NCBI RefSeq assembly: GCF_045635475.1
Contig: NZ_JBJGXI010000025.1
Location: 1-64,000 of the forward strand
From: JBJGXI01 sp045635475
GTDB taxonomy: Bacteria; Bacillota; Bacilli; Bacillales; Amphibacillaceae
Reading direction: 5' to 3'
Length of the DNA stretch: 64,000 nucleotides
Positions within the stretch are counted from its first letter, which is position 1. Each line of letters starts with the position of its first letter. This document shows positions 7,938 through 14,999 of the stretch, piece after piece. A model generated the notes under the pieces. That model ran no database searches, was not told the origin of the DNA, and worked only from the letters and a program-made list of their open reading frames with translations. The translations under genes were made by a program, and so were the position numbers.

Positions 7938-8729
7938 TTATTTCACTAAACCAATAGACTTCAAACCATTATATATTCCAGAATTCGTAACGTCAGTAGT
8001 TTTATGTTTGGCATAAGCAAATAAGTTGGGGCTAGCGTTACCCATAGCGAATCCTTCTCCAACGGATTGAAGCATTTCTTTGTCGTTCATTCCGTCACCA
8101 AATGCAATGGCTTGATTCGGATCGATTTCTAGTAAATCTAACATTATTTTCACAGCAAAGCCCTTATTTACATTTGTTTGTATAGCGTCATAACAATTTC
8201 GAAGTCCATCAACATTTACCTGGGAAAAGTAAAAGTTATCGTCTTCGCTATTATAAAGTGCGGGATCATGTTCACTCAAATTAATTAAAGTTACCCCTAA
8301 TATCTTATCAATAATTGCTGGTGTAAACGACTCATTGTAGCGCAAATGGAACTTTTTAATAAACAGTTCTGTATTTGGTGCGTTAATATTAGTAAATACA
8401 TTTTTTGCATTTGTATATAAGACCATTTCATGGCCATTTTCTTTTGCAATTTCAACGAAGCGTTCTATTGTGCTAGGATTCATCGTTTCATTAACTATTA
8501 TCTTTTCGTCATAAATTCCATAAGCGCCATTGTATCCGATAAAAGATTTTACATTTAATTGTTCTGCTATTTCTTTAACCTCATGTAAAGGTCTTCCTGT
8601 TGCTAAAACCACTTCAATCCCTGCTTGTTGGACTTGTTTAACAGCAGATTTTGTAGAATCCTCAATTACATCATCGGGTCTTAATACGGTACCGTCGATA
8701 TCCAAAAATAATGCCTTATAATTAGTCAT
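7938..8729 (-). CDS. Cof-type HAD-IIB sugar/nucleotide phosphatase
   Basis: A 263-residue cytosolic phosphatase. Motif I is FLDIDGTV with nucleophile Asp10 and acid/base Asp12. Motif II is VVLATGR. Motif IV is AFGDGMNDKEML, preceded by Lys-containing KIMLDLLEIDP. An inserted alpha/beta cap of about 100 residues lies between motifs II and IV, as in the Cof/YkrA/YwpJ HAD-IIB group that dephosphorylates sugar phosphates or vitamin cofactors. ATG 8729 follows AAAAGGAG. Monocistronic. The substrate is not predictable. Confidence 0.9.
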   Translation of the reverse strand: MTNYKALFLDIDGTVLRPDDVIEDSTKSAVKQVQQAGIEVVLATGRPLHEVKEIAEQLNVKSFIGYNGAYGIYDEKIIVNETMNPSTIERFVEIAKENGHEMVLYTNAKNVFTNINAPNTELFIKKFHLRYNESFTPAIIDKILGVTLINLSEHDPALYNSEDDNFYFSQVNVDGLRNCYDAIQTNVNKGFAVKIMLDLLEIDPNQAIAFGDGMNDKEMLQSVGEGFAMGNASPNLFAYAKHKTTDVTNSGIYNGLKSIGLVK

Positions 8730-8810
8730 TTCTTTCTCCTTTTAATACACCATTATCTTGATTTCTTCGTACAGTTTACCATAAATTATAGCTCTAAATC
8801 ATAAATATTT

Positions 8811-8835
8811 GTTTAATAGAATTCAAACGGGGAAA
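8811..8835 (+). promoter_or_regulatory. Candidate sigma-B promoter
   Basis: GTTTAA (8811-8816), 13 bases, then GGGAAA (8830-8835). This matches the general-stress consensus GTTTAA-N12-14-GGGWAW. The downstream ATG is 36 bases after the -10 element, with AGGAGG between. Confidence 0.68.
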
Positions 8836-8870
8836 AGTATCAATATAAAGAGCAAAAGAGGAGGATTTAC

Positions 8871-9194
8871 ATGACTAAAAAATTGGAAGCATACTTTAAA
8901 AATGAAGATGATGCAGAAACAGTTCATGCAGAATTAAATCGTTTCAATGTAAGTAACGTAAGTGTGGAAGAAATTCCTGAAGGTGATGAAAGATTTCTTG
9001 TTCCAATTTTCCCAATTAATAATAGTGGATCATCAGGTGGAGGTGGTCTTGTTGCTGGCTTAGGGGAATTTGGTGAGCCCACACAAACTGATCAACGAAG
9101 ACACCTACTATCATTTGAGATAGAAGAAAAGGATTTTCAAGAAGCGTTGAATATCGTAAAAAAAAGTGAAGGATATATTGCGAAAGATAGCTAG
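8871..9194 (+). CDS. Probable general-stress protein, small ferredoxin-like fold
   Basis: A 107-residue soluble protein of unknown function. Residues 1-40 (KKLEAYFKNEDDAETVHAEL, then VSVEEIPEGD) and residues 75-105 (RRHLLSFEIEEKDFQEALNI) look like two beta-alpha-beta units around a flexible Gly/Ser-rich loop (NNSGSSGGGGLVAGLGE). The layout recalls small stress proteins that carry a YflT/YsnF-like fold. ATG 8871 follows AGAGGAGGATTTAC. The sigma-B-type promoter at 8811-8835 supports induction by general stress. No enzyme motif is seen. Confidence 0.72.
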   Translation: MTKKLEAYFKNEDDAETVHAELNRFNVSNVSVEEIPEGDERFLVPIFPINNSGSSGGGGLVAGLGEFGEPTQTDQRRHLLSFEIEEKDFQEALNIVKKSEGYIAKDS

Positions 9195-9244
9195 AAAAAG
9201 GGAGGGTGTAGTGCTCTCCTCTAAACTTTTGTAGCAGGGATGAG

Positions 9245-9286
9245 GTATAAGTAATGGCATCTGGCTGTTTGCTTATACTTTTTTTG
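9245..9286 (+). terminator. Terminator after the stress-protein gene
   Basis: GTATAAGTAA and TTGCTTATAC pair with one G-U wobble, followed by seven T residues. Confidence 0.85.
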
Positions 9287-9414
9287 TTCTTATTTATCTA
9301 GAAAATGAGTATTAAAAGTATGCATTCCTATTCTTTCAACTGTTATAATCTATATATGGATTATAACAGTGCTGAAAAGAGAATGAAGAGAAACGGGAAT
9401 GAGGGAATAGTCAG

Positions 9415-9795
9415 ATGAATACAATTGAAGAAATGATAAAACTGACTGGTTTTTTACGGAAAAGTATAATGAAACGCTATATTAAAACATTTAAACAAAA
9501 TAAATTGGCTAATGGAGAGAATCTATTAGATGTTGCAGCACCAGAAGATAAACCAACTGAGTTAATGTTTGTCACTGATAGAAGGGTCTTTTATTTCAAA
9601 ATGAATACGAAGGATACAGCAGTAGATAAGATCTTTGAACATACAGCTATAACTAACTGTGAACTATCGAGTGATGCTACTATTTCACAGATAAACATTA
9701 ATACAGCGTCAGAATCTATGTCGATTTCAAAGGTTCCAAATCAAATTGCAGAAAAAATTAAAGAAACAATTGATGGATTTAAATCAGTTAACTAG
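9415..9795 (+). CDS. Bacterial PH-like domain protein
   Basis: A 126-residue soluble protein. A helical N-terminus (residues 1-35) precedes a beta-rich section: LMFVTDRRVFYFKM, KIFEHTAITNCELSSD, ISQININTASESM. It ends in a C-terminal helix (NQIAEKIKETIDGF). Strand order and the T-(D/N)-R-R-(V/L) signature fit the bacterial PH (bPH/YvbH-like) fold. ATG 9415 has GAGGG upstream. No partner gene is adjacent. Function unknown. Confidence 0.6.
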   Translation: MNTIEEMIKLTGFLRKSIMKRYIKTFKQNKLANGENLLDVAAPEDKPTELMFVTDRRVFYFKMNTKDTAVDKIFEHTAITNCELSSDATISQININTASESMSISKVPNQIAEKIKETIDGFKSVN

Positions 9796-9821
9796 AGTGA
9801 TTAAATACTTGCACAAATAAC

Positions 9822-9863
9822 AGCGTGTCTTTCTTTGCATAAGGGAAGATACGCTTTCTTTTT
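9822..9863 (+). terminator. Terminator after the PH-like gene
   Basis: AGCGTGTCTTTC and GGAAGATACGCT pair with G-U wobbles, followed by TTCTTTTTG. Confidence 0.8.
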
Positions 9864-9945
9864 GTTGTTTTAATGTGAACACTAATCATTTTAAACGCTA
9901 AGGAAGACTTGCTAATAAAAAAATATTAATTTGTATTGACGTATG

Positions 9946-9959
9946 CATGTATATACATG
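9946..9959. promoter_or_regulatory. TreR-like palindromic operator
   Basis: CATGTATATACATG is a perfect 14-bp palindrome 41 bases upstream of the EIIB start codon, close to the TTGTATATACAA core used by the Bacillus trehalose repressor TreR. TTGACG at 9936-9941 could be a -35 element. No TreR gene lies nearby, and the controlled gene is broken. Confidence 0.48.
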
Positions 9960-10000
9960 TTTGGTAACATATTTACGCATTTTAGGAGGGGATAATAAAA

Positions 10001-10459
10001 TGGGTAAATATTCTGAGTCGGCAAAGCAGTTACTGGAGTATGTTGGTGGGTCCGATAATATTTCTGTAGTAACACATTGTGCAACACGAATGCGTTTTGT
10101 GTTAAATGTTTTAAAACAAGCAGATGTATAAATGTATGCCGATTAATATGCACAATTAGCTTTATTGCGCTATAGGTATAAAAGGAGAAACAGGAGCTGA
10201 GATACTCATTCATATTGGAATTGAAACGGTTTCGATGAATGTGGAAGGCTTTACTGCTCATGTGAAACAAGGTGATAAAGTAAAACGTGGCGAGAAATTG
10301 GTCAGTTTTGAACTTGATACTGTTAAAAACAAGGCTGCAAGTGTGATCATACCAGTGATTATTACGAAAGGTGATGCTATTTCAATTTTTTCAAAAGACG
10401 CTGATTCTAATACAGTTGCTGGAGAAACAGAAGTAATGATTGTCAAAGTAGCTGAATAA
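10001..10459 (+). pseudogene. PTS sugar permease (EIIBCA) with internal deletion, trehalose/beta-glucoside class
   Basis: The start is intact: AGGAGGGG then ATG 10001, followed by KQLLEYVGGSDNISVVTHCATRMRF, here cited as YVGGSDNISVVTHCATRMRF. This is a standard EIIB beginning with the phosphorylated Cys. Translation stops after 43 residues. From about 10166, in another frame, the reading resumes as AIGIKGETGAEILIHIGIET, the middle of a glucose-type EIIA domain with its active-site His, and runs to a normal C-terminus at 10459. All of EIIC (about 350 residues), most of EIIB and the first half of EIIA are missing. The operator-like palindrome and terminator remain. Trehalose (TreP-like) specificity is inferred from the TreR-like palindrome only. 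Confidence 0.82.
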
Positions 10460-10470
10460 TTAGACAACCA

Positions 10471-10510
10471 CAAAGCAAAAAGTGTAGTTTCAACTAGACT
10501 TTTTGCTTTG
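10471..10510. terminator. Terminator after the PTS remnant
   Basis: CAAAGCAAAAAGT and ACTTTTTGCTTTG form a perfect 13-bp stem. It can serve the minus-strand gene at 10519 as well. Confidence 0.82.
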
Positions 10511-10518
10511 TAACAGAT

Positions 10519-10752
10519 TTAGATGTTATAGGAATGGGAAATTAACCCAATAATTATACCGAGAATAAAATAAAAGGTTATAAGCTTCCAACTCCCTTTT
10601 TTCTTAATAAAATGGAAAAAAGCTAAATAAATAAAAAATAAAGCAGCAAAAAAGAGTTGATTTATAGTATCTGTAATGGCTGCCATAAAAAGAAGCGTTA
10701 ACGCAACTAAGGTATGGAGCCCTGAAAAACTTCTTTCTTGTTTTTCTTCCAT
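10519..10752 (-). CDS. Small two-to-three-helix membrane protein
   Basis: A 77-residue hydrophobic protein with helices at about 11-27 (LHTLVALTLLFMAAITD), 31-47 (LFFAALFFIYLAFFHFI) and 54-72 (LITFYFILGIIIGLIS). The short loops are charged, including KKKGSWK. The start is ATG 10752 with AAGGTGA upstream; an upstream in-frame GTG is less well placed. I recognise no family. It reads toward the PTS remnant, and the 71-bp gap to the next gene upstream allows co-transcription. Confidence 0.6.
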   Translation of the reverse strand: MEEKQERSFSGLHTLVALTLLFMAAITDTINQLFFAALFFIYLAFFHFIKKKGSWKLITFYFILGIIIGLISHSYNI

Positions 10753-10832
10753 GTAAGTCACCTTCTATCGTTCGGTTAGCACTAATTCTTTAATGATCCC
10801 CTTTAATGAGGAGCGATTTACGTTTTGCACCA

Positions 10833-11381
10833 TTAGCGTTGTTTTTCATATACATATAGTTTAGCATTTTTAGGTGTTGTAAATCTTGGTCCGTTAAATC
10901 CTCTTTTAATTAATTGCCGACGTAAATTAATCATTAGTCCCCCATGGCTAACAATGAGTACATTCTGTTTTGAGGTTAGTATTTGATCTAAAGTGGTCTC
11001 AATCCGTTTATCGACATCTTTTTTTGATTCGTTTTGTGATTTATGATTAAACCACCAAGAAACTCTAATAAAGATAAAATGAATAAAGATTGGAAGCTTA
11101 ATATTTCCACGGAAAAATGGAGAAATCGAAATCTCTCTTAATTCTTTTAGATATGTGATTTCACCATTAAAAACTTTTCTGGCTGTTGTGCTTGCTCTTG
11201 GTAGATCGCTGGCAAAACAGCGCACCCATTGATTATCACCTAATACAATATCTGTTTCGATTACTTCCGATAGATCGTACTCATCTGCCCATTCCATCAG
11301 TTCATTTGACGTCAAATAATTATTTGGATATCCTCGTTTTACAGGGAAATGTCGAACTAAACCAACCTTCACCTTGTTCAT
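10833..11381 (-). CDS. Histidine phosphatase superfamily protein
   Basis: A 182-residue phosphoglycerate-mutase-like phosphatase. The N-terminal catalytic motif is LVRHFPVKRG, in which RHF replaces the usual RHG; this variant recurs in a Bacillus subgroup. CFASDLPRASTTA is the second Arg-bearing motif, LREI supplies the acid, and LIVSHGGL carries the second catalytic His. The insert SPFFRGNIKLPIFIHFIF is unusually hydrophobic. ATG 11381 lies just after a GAAGG-type ribosome binding site. The substrate is unknown; ribazole or small phosphoesters are possible. Confidence 0.83.
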   Translation of the reverse strand: MNKVKVGLVRHFPVKRGYPNNYLTSNELMEWADEYDLSEVIETDIVLGDNQWVRCFASDLPRASTTARKVFNGEITYLKELREISISPFFRGNIKLPIFIHFIFIRVSWWFNHKSQNESKKDVDKRIETTLDQILTSKQNVLIVSHGGLMINLRRQLIKRGFNGPRFTTPKNAKLYVYEKQR

Positions 11382-11402
11382 CCTTCCTAGACCATATAGA
11401 AA

Positions 11403-11434
11403 GCTAGAATATTAGAGCTTTCTAATATTCTAGC
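11403..11434 (-). terminator. Terminator of the MBL-TetR-YrdB operon
   Basis: GCTAGAATATTAGA and TCTAATATTCTAGC form a perfect 14-bp stem with loop GCTT. Read on the minus strand it is followed by TTTCTAT. Confidence 0.68.
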
Positions 11435-11497
11435 AAATATCACGACTAGTAACTAGATATTTTTCAAAAAACAAAAGAAATAAGGATATTACCAATG

Positions 11498-11829
11498 TTA
11501 CATATGGGGAAACACAACTAACATGAATCGATTAATAAAGAAGATAATCCAAAAGCTAACTGCTAAAAATATATGGCCAGTTGATAGCAGTGCGAGCGGA
11601 CCTAAACTAAAATAAACAGTTCTAAAACAAAATGATACCATCCATGCCATAAGTATGTTGCTTTAGGTGATCCGAATAATCCCCATATAATCATAATTAG
11701 AACTGGACTACCGAGACCAAGTATCACTTTTATAAACAAAGTGCCGGATTGGAAACCACAATAACCGACTGCAATTAATACGGCAATTTCCAATAAAAAA
11801 CGTATTGTCATTGTCAAGTTAACTATCAC
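11498..11829 (-). pseudogene. yrdB-like (DUF2568) membrane protein, frameshifted
   Basis: The first frame gives 75 residues with MTIRFLLEIAVLIAVGYCGF, WGLFGSPKATYLWHGW and VLELFILV, typical of the four-helix DUF2568/YrdB family, and then a stop at 11602. Shifting by one base there, the reading continues LGPLALLSTGHIFLAVSFW and ends near 11498 (RFMLVVFPHM). This supplies the missing fourth helix and the usual total of about 110 residues. A single-base loss in a TTTTAGTTTAGG tract explains both frames. The GTG start overlaps the end of the TetR gene by 4 bp. Role unknown. Confidence 0.75.
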
Positions 11830-12407
11830 TCATCTTCCTCACAATTATTAATTTTTAAACCACGTAATAATGTCTGTATCGTATAATTTATACTTTCATC
11901 TATGTCCAACGGAATGCCGAAGCCTCCATGTTGTTCTAATGATGCAAAGCCGTGCAATATACTTCGCAATCCTCGTACAGCGTGAAGGGCATTTTCCTCG
12001 TTTAATTCTAAATACGCAAGCGTTTGTAACACTAATGCGACTATTTTTTCACTCGCTTGTGTTATTTCAAGATCTTTTTCCTTAGGTGCGTCCAAAGTAG
12101 CTTCATATAAACCCTTATGCTTACGTGCGAAACTCATATATCCTTTTGTCAAAGCAGTGATAGCTGCTTCCCTTTGATGGTCTTTGGTAGCATTTACTAA
12201 TGTGTCATGAAGCTGTATTAATCCTTTCAGCGTCATACTTCTATGCAATTCTGTTAAACCACTAATATGGTTATATAAAGAAGGCGGACGCACGTTTAAT
12301 TGCTTTGCTACGGATGCAATTGTAACGGCGTGAGTGCCCTCTTTATTTGCAATATCAATAGCCACTTGTACGATCATATCTGCTGTAAGTCCAATTCTAG
12401 GTGACAT
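11826..12407 (-). CDS. TetR/AcrR-family repressor with WHG-type C-terminal domain
   Basis: A 193-residue regulator. The N-terminal helix-turn-helix spans residues about 8-55: VAIDIANKEGTHAVTIASVA, then QLNVRPPSLYNHISGL. The C-terminal ligand/dimer domain includes ALHAVRGLRSILHGFASLE, typical of the WHG (TetR_C_33) subgroup. ATG 12407 has AGGAAAGG upstream. It is the second gene of the MBL-TetR-YrdB operon and most likely represses it through the paired palindromes at 13157-13199. The effector is unknown. Confidence 0.9.
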   Translation of the reverse strand: MSPRIGLTADMIVQVAIDIANKEGTHAVTIASVAKQLNVRPPSLYNHISGLTELHRSMTLKGLIQLHDTLVNATKDHQREAAITALTKGYMSFARKHKGLYEATLDAPKEKDLEITQASEKIVALVLQTLAYLELNEENALHAVRGLRSILHGFASLEQHGGFGIPLDIDESINYTIQTLLRGLKINNCEEDE

Positions 12408-12427
12408 TTAAACAATCCTTTCCTCAA

Positions 12428-13126
12428 TTATGCTAGCTTTGTTTCTGCTTTTTCGATAGCTGTTTCCATCGATTTAATCGGGCTATCTATCATTTTTCCA
12501 TGACCAACCGCAAGTTGTGATGGCTTAAACTCCAATAATCGACGAACACTTTTAACTGCTTCGTATTTGTTCCACGTAGCAAGTGCAGGAAAGGGAAATG
12601 TTAGTTTCATTTGACCAGAAACGGCAATTCCACCTTTGGTTTGCATTGCATCACCGACGATAAGTGCTTCATTACGTGTATCTAGAAACGACATCGATCC
12701 TGGCGTGTGACCTGGAGTAGCGATTGCAAGTAATGAACCGATTTGATCGCCATCCTTTATTAACAAATCGGGCTTTGTTTTAACATGCTTAGGCACGCCA
12801 CCACGGATGGGAAAATCATTTTCAGCGGCGTCAAGCGAACGATCTCCCGCTAATAGTCTGGCATCACGATCAGAAATATAAACAGGAGCATCTGGATGGA
12901 GCGCTTTTAATTCGTCTAATGCACCTACATGATCACCATGTGCATGTGTTAACACGATACGTGTAATGGGTTTTCCAATTGCTGCAGCAACTTGTAAAAT
13001 TTTTTTCGTGCTAAATGGCATGGCTGCATCAATCAGTGTTAAGCCAGCTTCTTCTTCTATTAAATAACAATTTACAGGGAAGAAACGCGGAAAAAAGCTT
13101 ACTTGATGGACTGTTTGTTGTTTCAT
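12428..13126 (-). CDS. Metallo-beta-lactamase-fold hydrolase
   Basis: A 232-residue zinc hydrolase of the MBL/glyoxalase II superfamily. THAHGDHVG supplies His61, His63, Asp65 and His66. TPGHTPGS carries the third His, VGDAM the bridging Asp, and VGHGKMI the final His. The fold fits the YflN-like single-domain group, often hydrolysing lactones or thioesters. The start is ATG 13126, preceded by GAGGAGGAT; a longer in-frame extension to 13270 overlaps promoter and operators and is rejected. First gene of a TetR-controlled operon; it may detoxify the compound the repressor senses (inference). Confidence 0.9.
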   Translation of the reverse strand: MKQQTVHQVSFFPRFFPVNCYLIEEEAGLTLIDAAMPFSTKKILQVAAAIGKPITRIVLTHAHGDHVGALDELKALHPDAPVYISDRDARLLAGDRSLDAAENDFPIRGGVPKHVKTKPDLLIKDGDQIGSLLAIATPGHTPGSMSFLDTRNEALIVGDAMQTKGGIAVSGQMKLTFPFPALATWNKYEAVKSVRRLLEFKPSQLAVGHGKMIDSPIKSMETAIEKAETKLA

Positions 13127-13156
13127 AAAAATATCCTCCTCAAAATTAAAAGTTGC

Positions 13157-13205
13157 AAAACTAATAGTGTTAGTTTTATTATAACTAATGGTATTAGTTT
13201 TACAA
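13157..13205 (-). promoter_or_regulatory. Promoter with tandem TetR operators
   Basis: On the minus strand TTGTAA (13205-13200) and TATAAT (13183-13178) are 16 bp apart. The spacer is exactly AACTAATGGTATTAGTT (plus strand 13183-13199), a palindrome with 7-bp arms. A second palindrome at 13157-13177 has arms AAAACTAA and TTAGTTTT around TAGTG and covers the start of transcription. The common half-site is CTAAT/ATTAG. The layout fits repression by the TetR gene of this operon. Confidence 0.8.
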
Positions 13206-13514
13206 TAGGTTTTTATAACTTTTACAATTGCTTTGATCAGTCCTAAAATATGTAGCATGCGACGTAACAATTACATGCGCACTTAGCAAAAACGTAAATC
13301 ATTCATATTAGAAGTGGAAAAAAGTTTTAAGAAACGTGATACAATAGAAAAATGTCAGTTATACATAAAGTATCCAATCAAGTTCATCATTTGATTGATC
13401 GTCATTCACAATGGTTATACGTTTGGGTTAAAATACACCATGAACATACCGTTGCAATGGAGTTATGTTATTGATCAGTAGTTTGCTATAATGCTAAATT
13501 TAGAGGTGATCGGT
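13206..13514. other. Divergent intergenic region between the MBL operon and the TauE gene
   Basis: About 300 bp with promoter-like TACAAT near 13340 and no confident gene. A 40-codon frame at 13352-13474 has no ribosome binding site and is not called. Confidence 0.5.
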
Positions 13515-14261
13515 TTGTTTGAGTTATCTTTGTTACAGTGGGTCATGGTTGTTTTTTGTGCAATCTTCATTGGATTTGCTAAAACAGGAGTTGCTAGTCT
13601 TGGTATTCTTGTAGTAACCGTTTTAATGTATGTATTCCCAGCTAAAGAATCCGTTGGCATCCTACTTCCCATGTTAATTGTTGGGGATATTTTTGCCGTT
13701 ATTTATTACCGCAGGGATGTTGTTTGGAAGTTTCTTTTTTCACTAGTACCATGGGTGTTAATTGGTATTCTGGCTGGTTATTTTGTGTTAGATCAGGTGA
13801 ATAGCGAGCAGTTAAAACCGTTGATTGGTGGTCTAGTTTTAGCATTAATTGTGCTTCATGTGATTCGAGAAAAATTAGGCGATAAATTTAACGAAATGCT
13901 TCCTTCATCAAGATGGTTTACAATTCTGATGGGTGTTTTAGCGGGGTTCACCACGATGGTAGGAAATGCTGCGGGTGGCGTAATGGCTATATATCTACTC
14001 GTTAAAGGTTTGCCAAAACGAGAATTTGTCGGAACTGGAGCATGGTTTTTCTTATTTGTGAATGTAATAAAAGTACCTTTTTATATTCATTTAGGGTTAA
14101 TTACGTTTGAGTCAGTCACGTTTAATCTGTGGTTGGTTCCTACTATTATAATAGGGGCATTTATTGGGATTAAAGTATTGAAGTTGATTCCTCAAAATGT
14201 ATTTCAAGCACTTGTGCTAATTTTTGCGGCTATTGGAGCTCTGCGTTTGTTATTTGTATAA
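13515..14261 (+). CDS. TauE/SafE-family anion exporter
   Basis: A 248-residue membrane protein with about 7-8 helices. The family marks are FIGFAKTGVASLG near the N-terminus and the related GVLAGFTTMVGNAAGGVMAI motif in the second half. Members export sulfite, sulfoacetate or related C2 sulfur anions. The best start is TTG 13515, which has AGAGGTGA 7 bases upstream; ATG 13491 is in frame but lies before that ribosome binding site. It ends at a terminator and has no sulfur gene beside it, so the substrate is unknown. Confidence 0.85.
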   Translation: MFELSLLQWVMVVFCAIFIGFAKTGVASLGILVVTVLMYVFPAKESVGILLPMLIVGDIFAVIYYRRDVVWKFLFSLVPWVLIGILAGYFVLDQVNSEQLKPLIGGLVLALIVLHVIREKLGDKFNEMLPSSRWFTILMGVLAGFTTMVGNAAGGVMAIYLLVKGLPKREFVGTGAWFFLFVNVIKVPFYIHLGLITFESVTFNLWLVPTIIIGAFIGIKVLKLIPQNVFQALVLIFAAIGALRLLFV

Positions 14262-14294
14262 TGCATAACCCGGGAAATAATAATTTATATGCCT

Positions 14295-14322
14295 ACCTCT
14301 TCTTAAGTGGAGAGGTTTTTCT
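14295..14322 (+). terminator. Terminator after the TauE/SafE gene
   Basis: ACCTCT and AGAGGT pair across a 10-nt loop, followed by TTTTCTT. Confidence 0.65.
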
Positions 14323-14408
14323 TGTGGATTTATCAGGGAAGAGGTAAGCTACCGAATCTACTAAATATTACGCGGAGATTATTTAATTTTAAAATTTCTT
14401 TAAAATAT

Positions 14409-14435
14409 TGAAACCGTTAGCCTTATAACTTTGTC
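14409..14435 (+). promoter_or_regulatory. Candidate ECF sigma promoter
   Basis: TGAAAC (14409-14414), 17 bases, then TGTC (14432-14435), close to the Bacillus ECF consensus TGAAAC-N16-17-CGTC. It lies 33 bases before the ATG of an ECF sigma gene, which suggests autoregulation. Confidence 0.62.
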
Positions 14436-14468
14436 TTAATATATAGAAAAACAACAAGGAGGTGCCTC

Positions 14469-14999
14469 ATGGACGACATAACATTTAAAAAAGTACGTAA
14501 GCGGGAAGAAGAAGCATTTATTGAAATGATGAAAGATTATAAATCTATCATATATTATACAGCTCTTACGTACTTGAAAAACAGTGATGCCGCATTAGAA
14601 GCAGTACAAGAAGTAACATTTCGTGCCTATAAAAATGTCCACAAGGTGAAAAAAGCACAAGCACTAAAAGCATGGTTAACACGGATAACGATCAATTACT
14701 GTCTGGACGAAATTCGTAAAGGAAAAAGGGTACATCCTGATAATAGTACATTGGAAGATGTTTCAGTCATGGTCGACCCGTCCACGTCTCTGTTTGTCGA
14801 TGGTGCGATACAAACACTAAAACCAAAGTATCAAACGGTTATATTATTGAAATATCAACAAGATTTAACCTTAACTGAAATTGCCGACAGTCTGTCTATT
14901 CCTATTGGAACAGTAAAGACGTATTTAAATCGAGCTTTACAAGAATTAAGAGCATATGCGAAGAAAGGGGGATTGGCACCTAATGACTACCAATCGTGA
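14469..14999 (+). CDS. ECF-type RNA polymerase sigma factor
   Basis: A 176-residue sigma-70 family factor with only regions 2 and 4. Region 2 spans about 15-85: YKSIIYYTALTYLKNSDAAL, then EVTFRAYKNVHKV, then AWLTRITINYCLDEIRK. Region 4 spans about 115-170: LKPKYQTVILLKYQQDLTLT, then EIADSLSIPIGTVKTYLNRA. It resembles SigV/SigX-type envelope-stress factors of Bacillus. AAGGAGGTG precedes ATG 14469. The anti-sigma gene overlaps its 3' end by 17 bp, so the two are translationally coupled. An ECF-type promoter lies upstream. Confidence 0.93.
   Translation: MDDITFKKVRKREEEAFIEMMKDYKSIIYYTALTYLKNSDAALEAVQEVTFRAYKNVHKVKKAQALKAWLTRITINYCLDEIRKGKRVHPDNSTLEDVSVMVDPSTSLFVDGAIQTLKPKYQTVILLKYQQDLTLTEIADSLSIPIGTVKTYLNRALQELRAYAKKGGLAPNDYQS

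Noticed and set aside
12428..13270. Longer 280-residue form of the MBL hydrolase
   Set aside because: The extension covers the promoter and both operators; ATG 13126 has an AGGAGG site.
13352..13474. 40-codon frame upstream of the TauE/SafE gene
   Set aside because: No ribosome binding site, promoter-like TACAAT directly before the ATG and no recognisable motif; likely chance.
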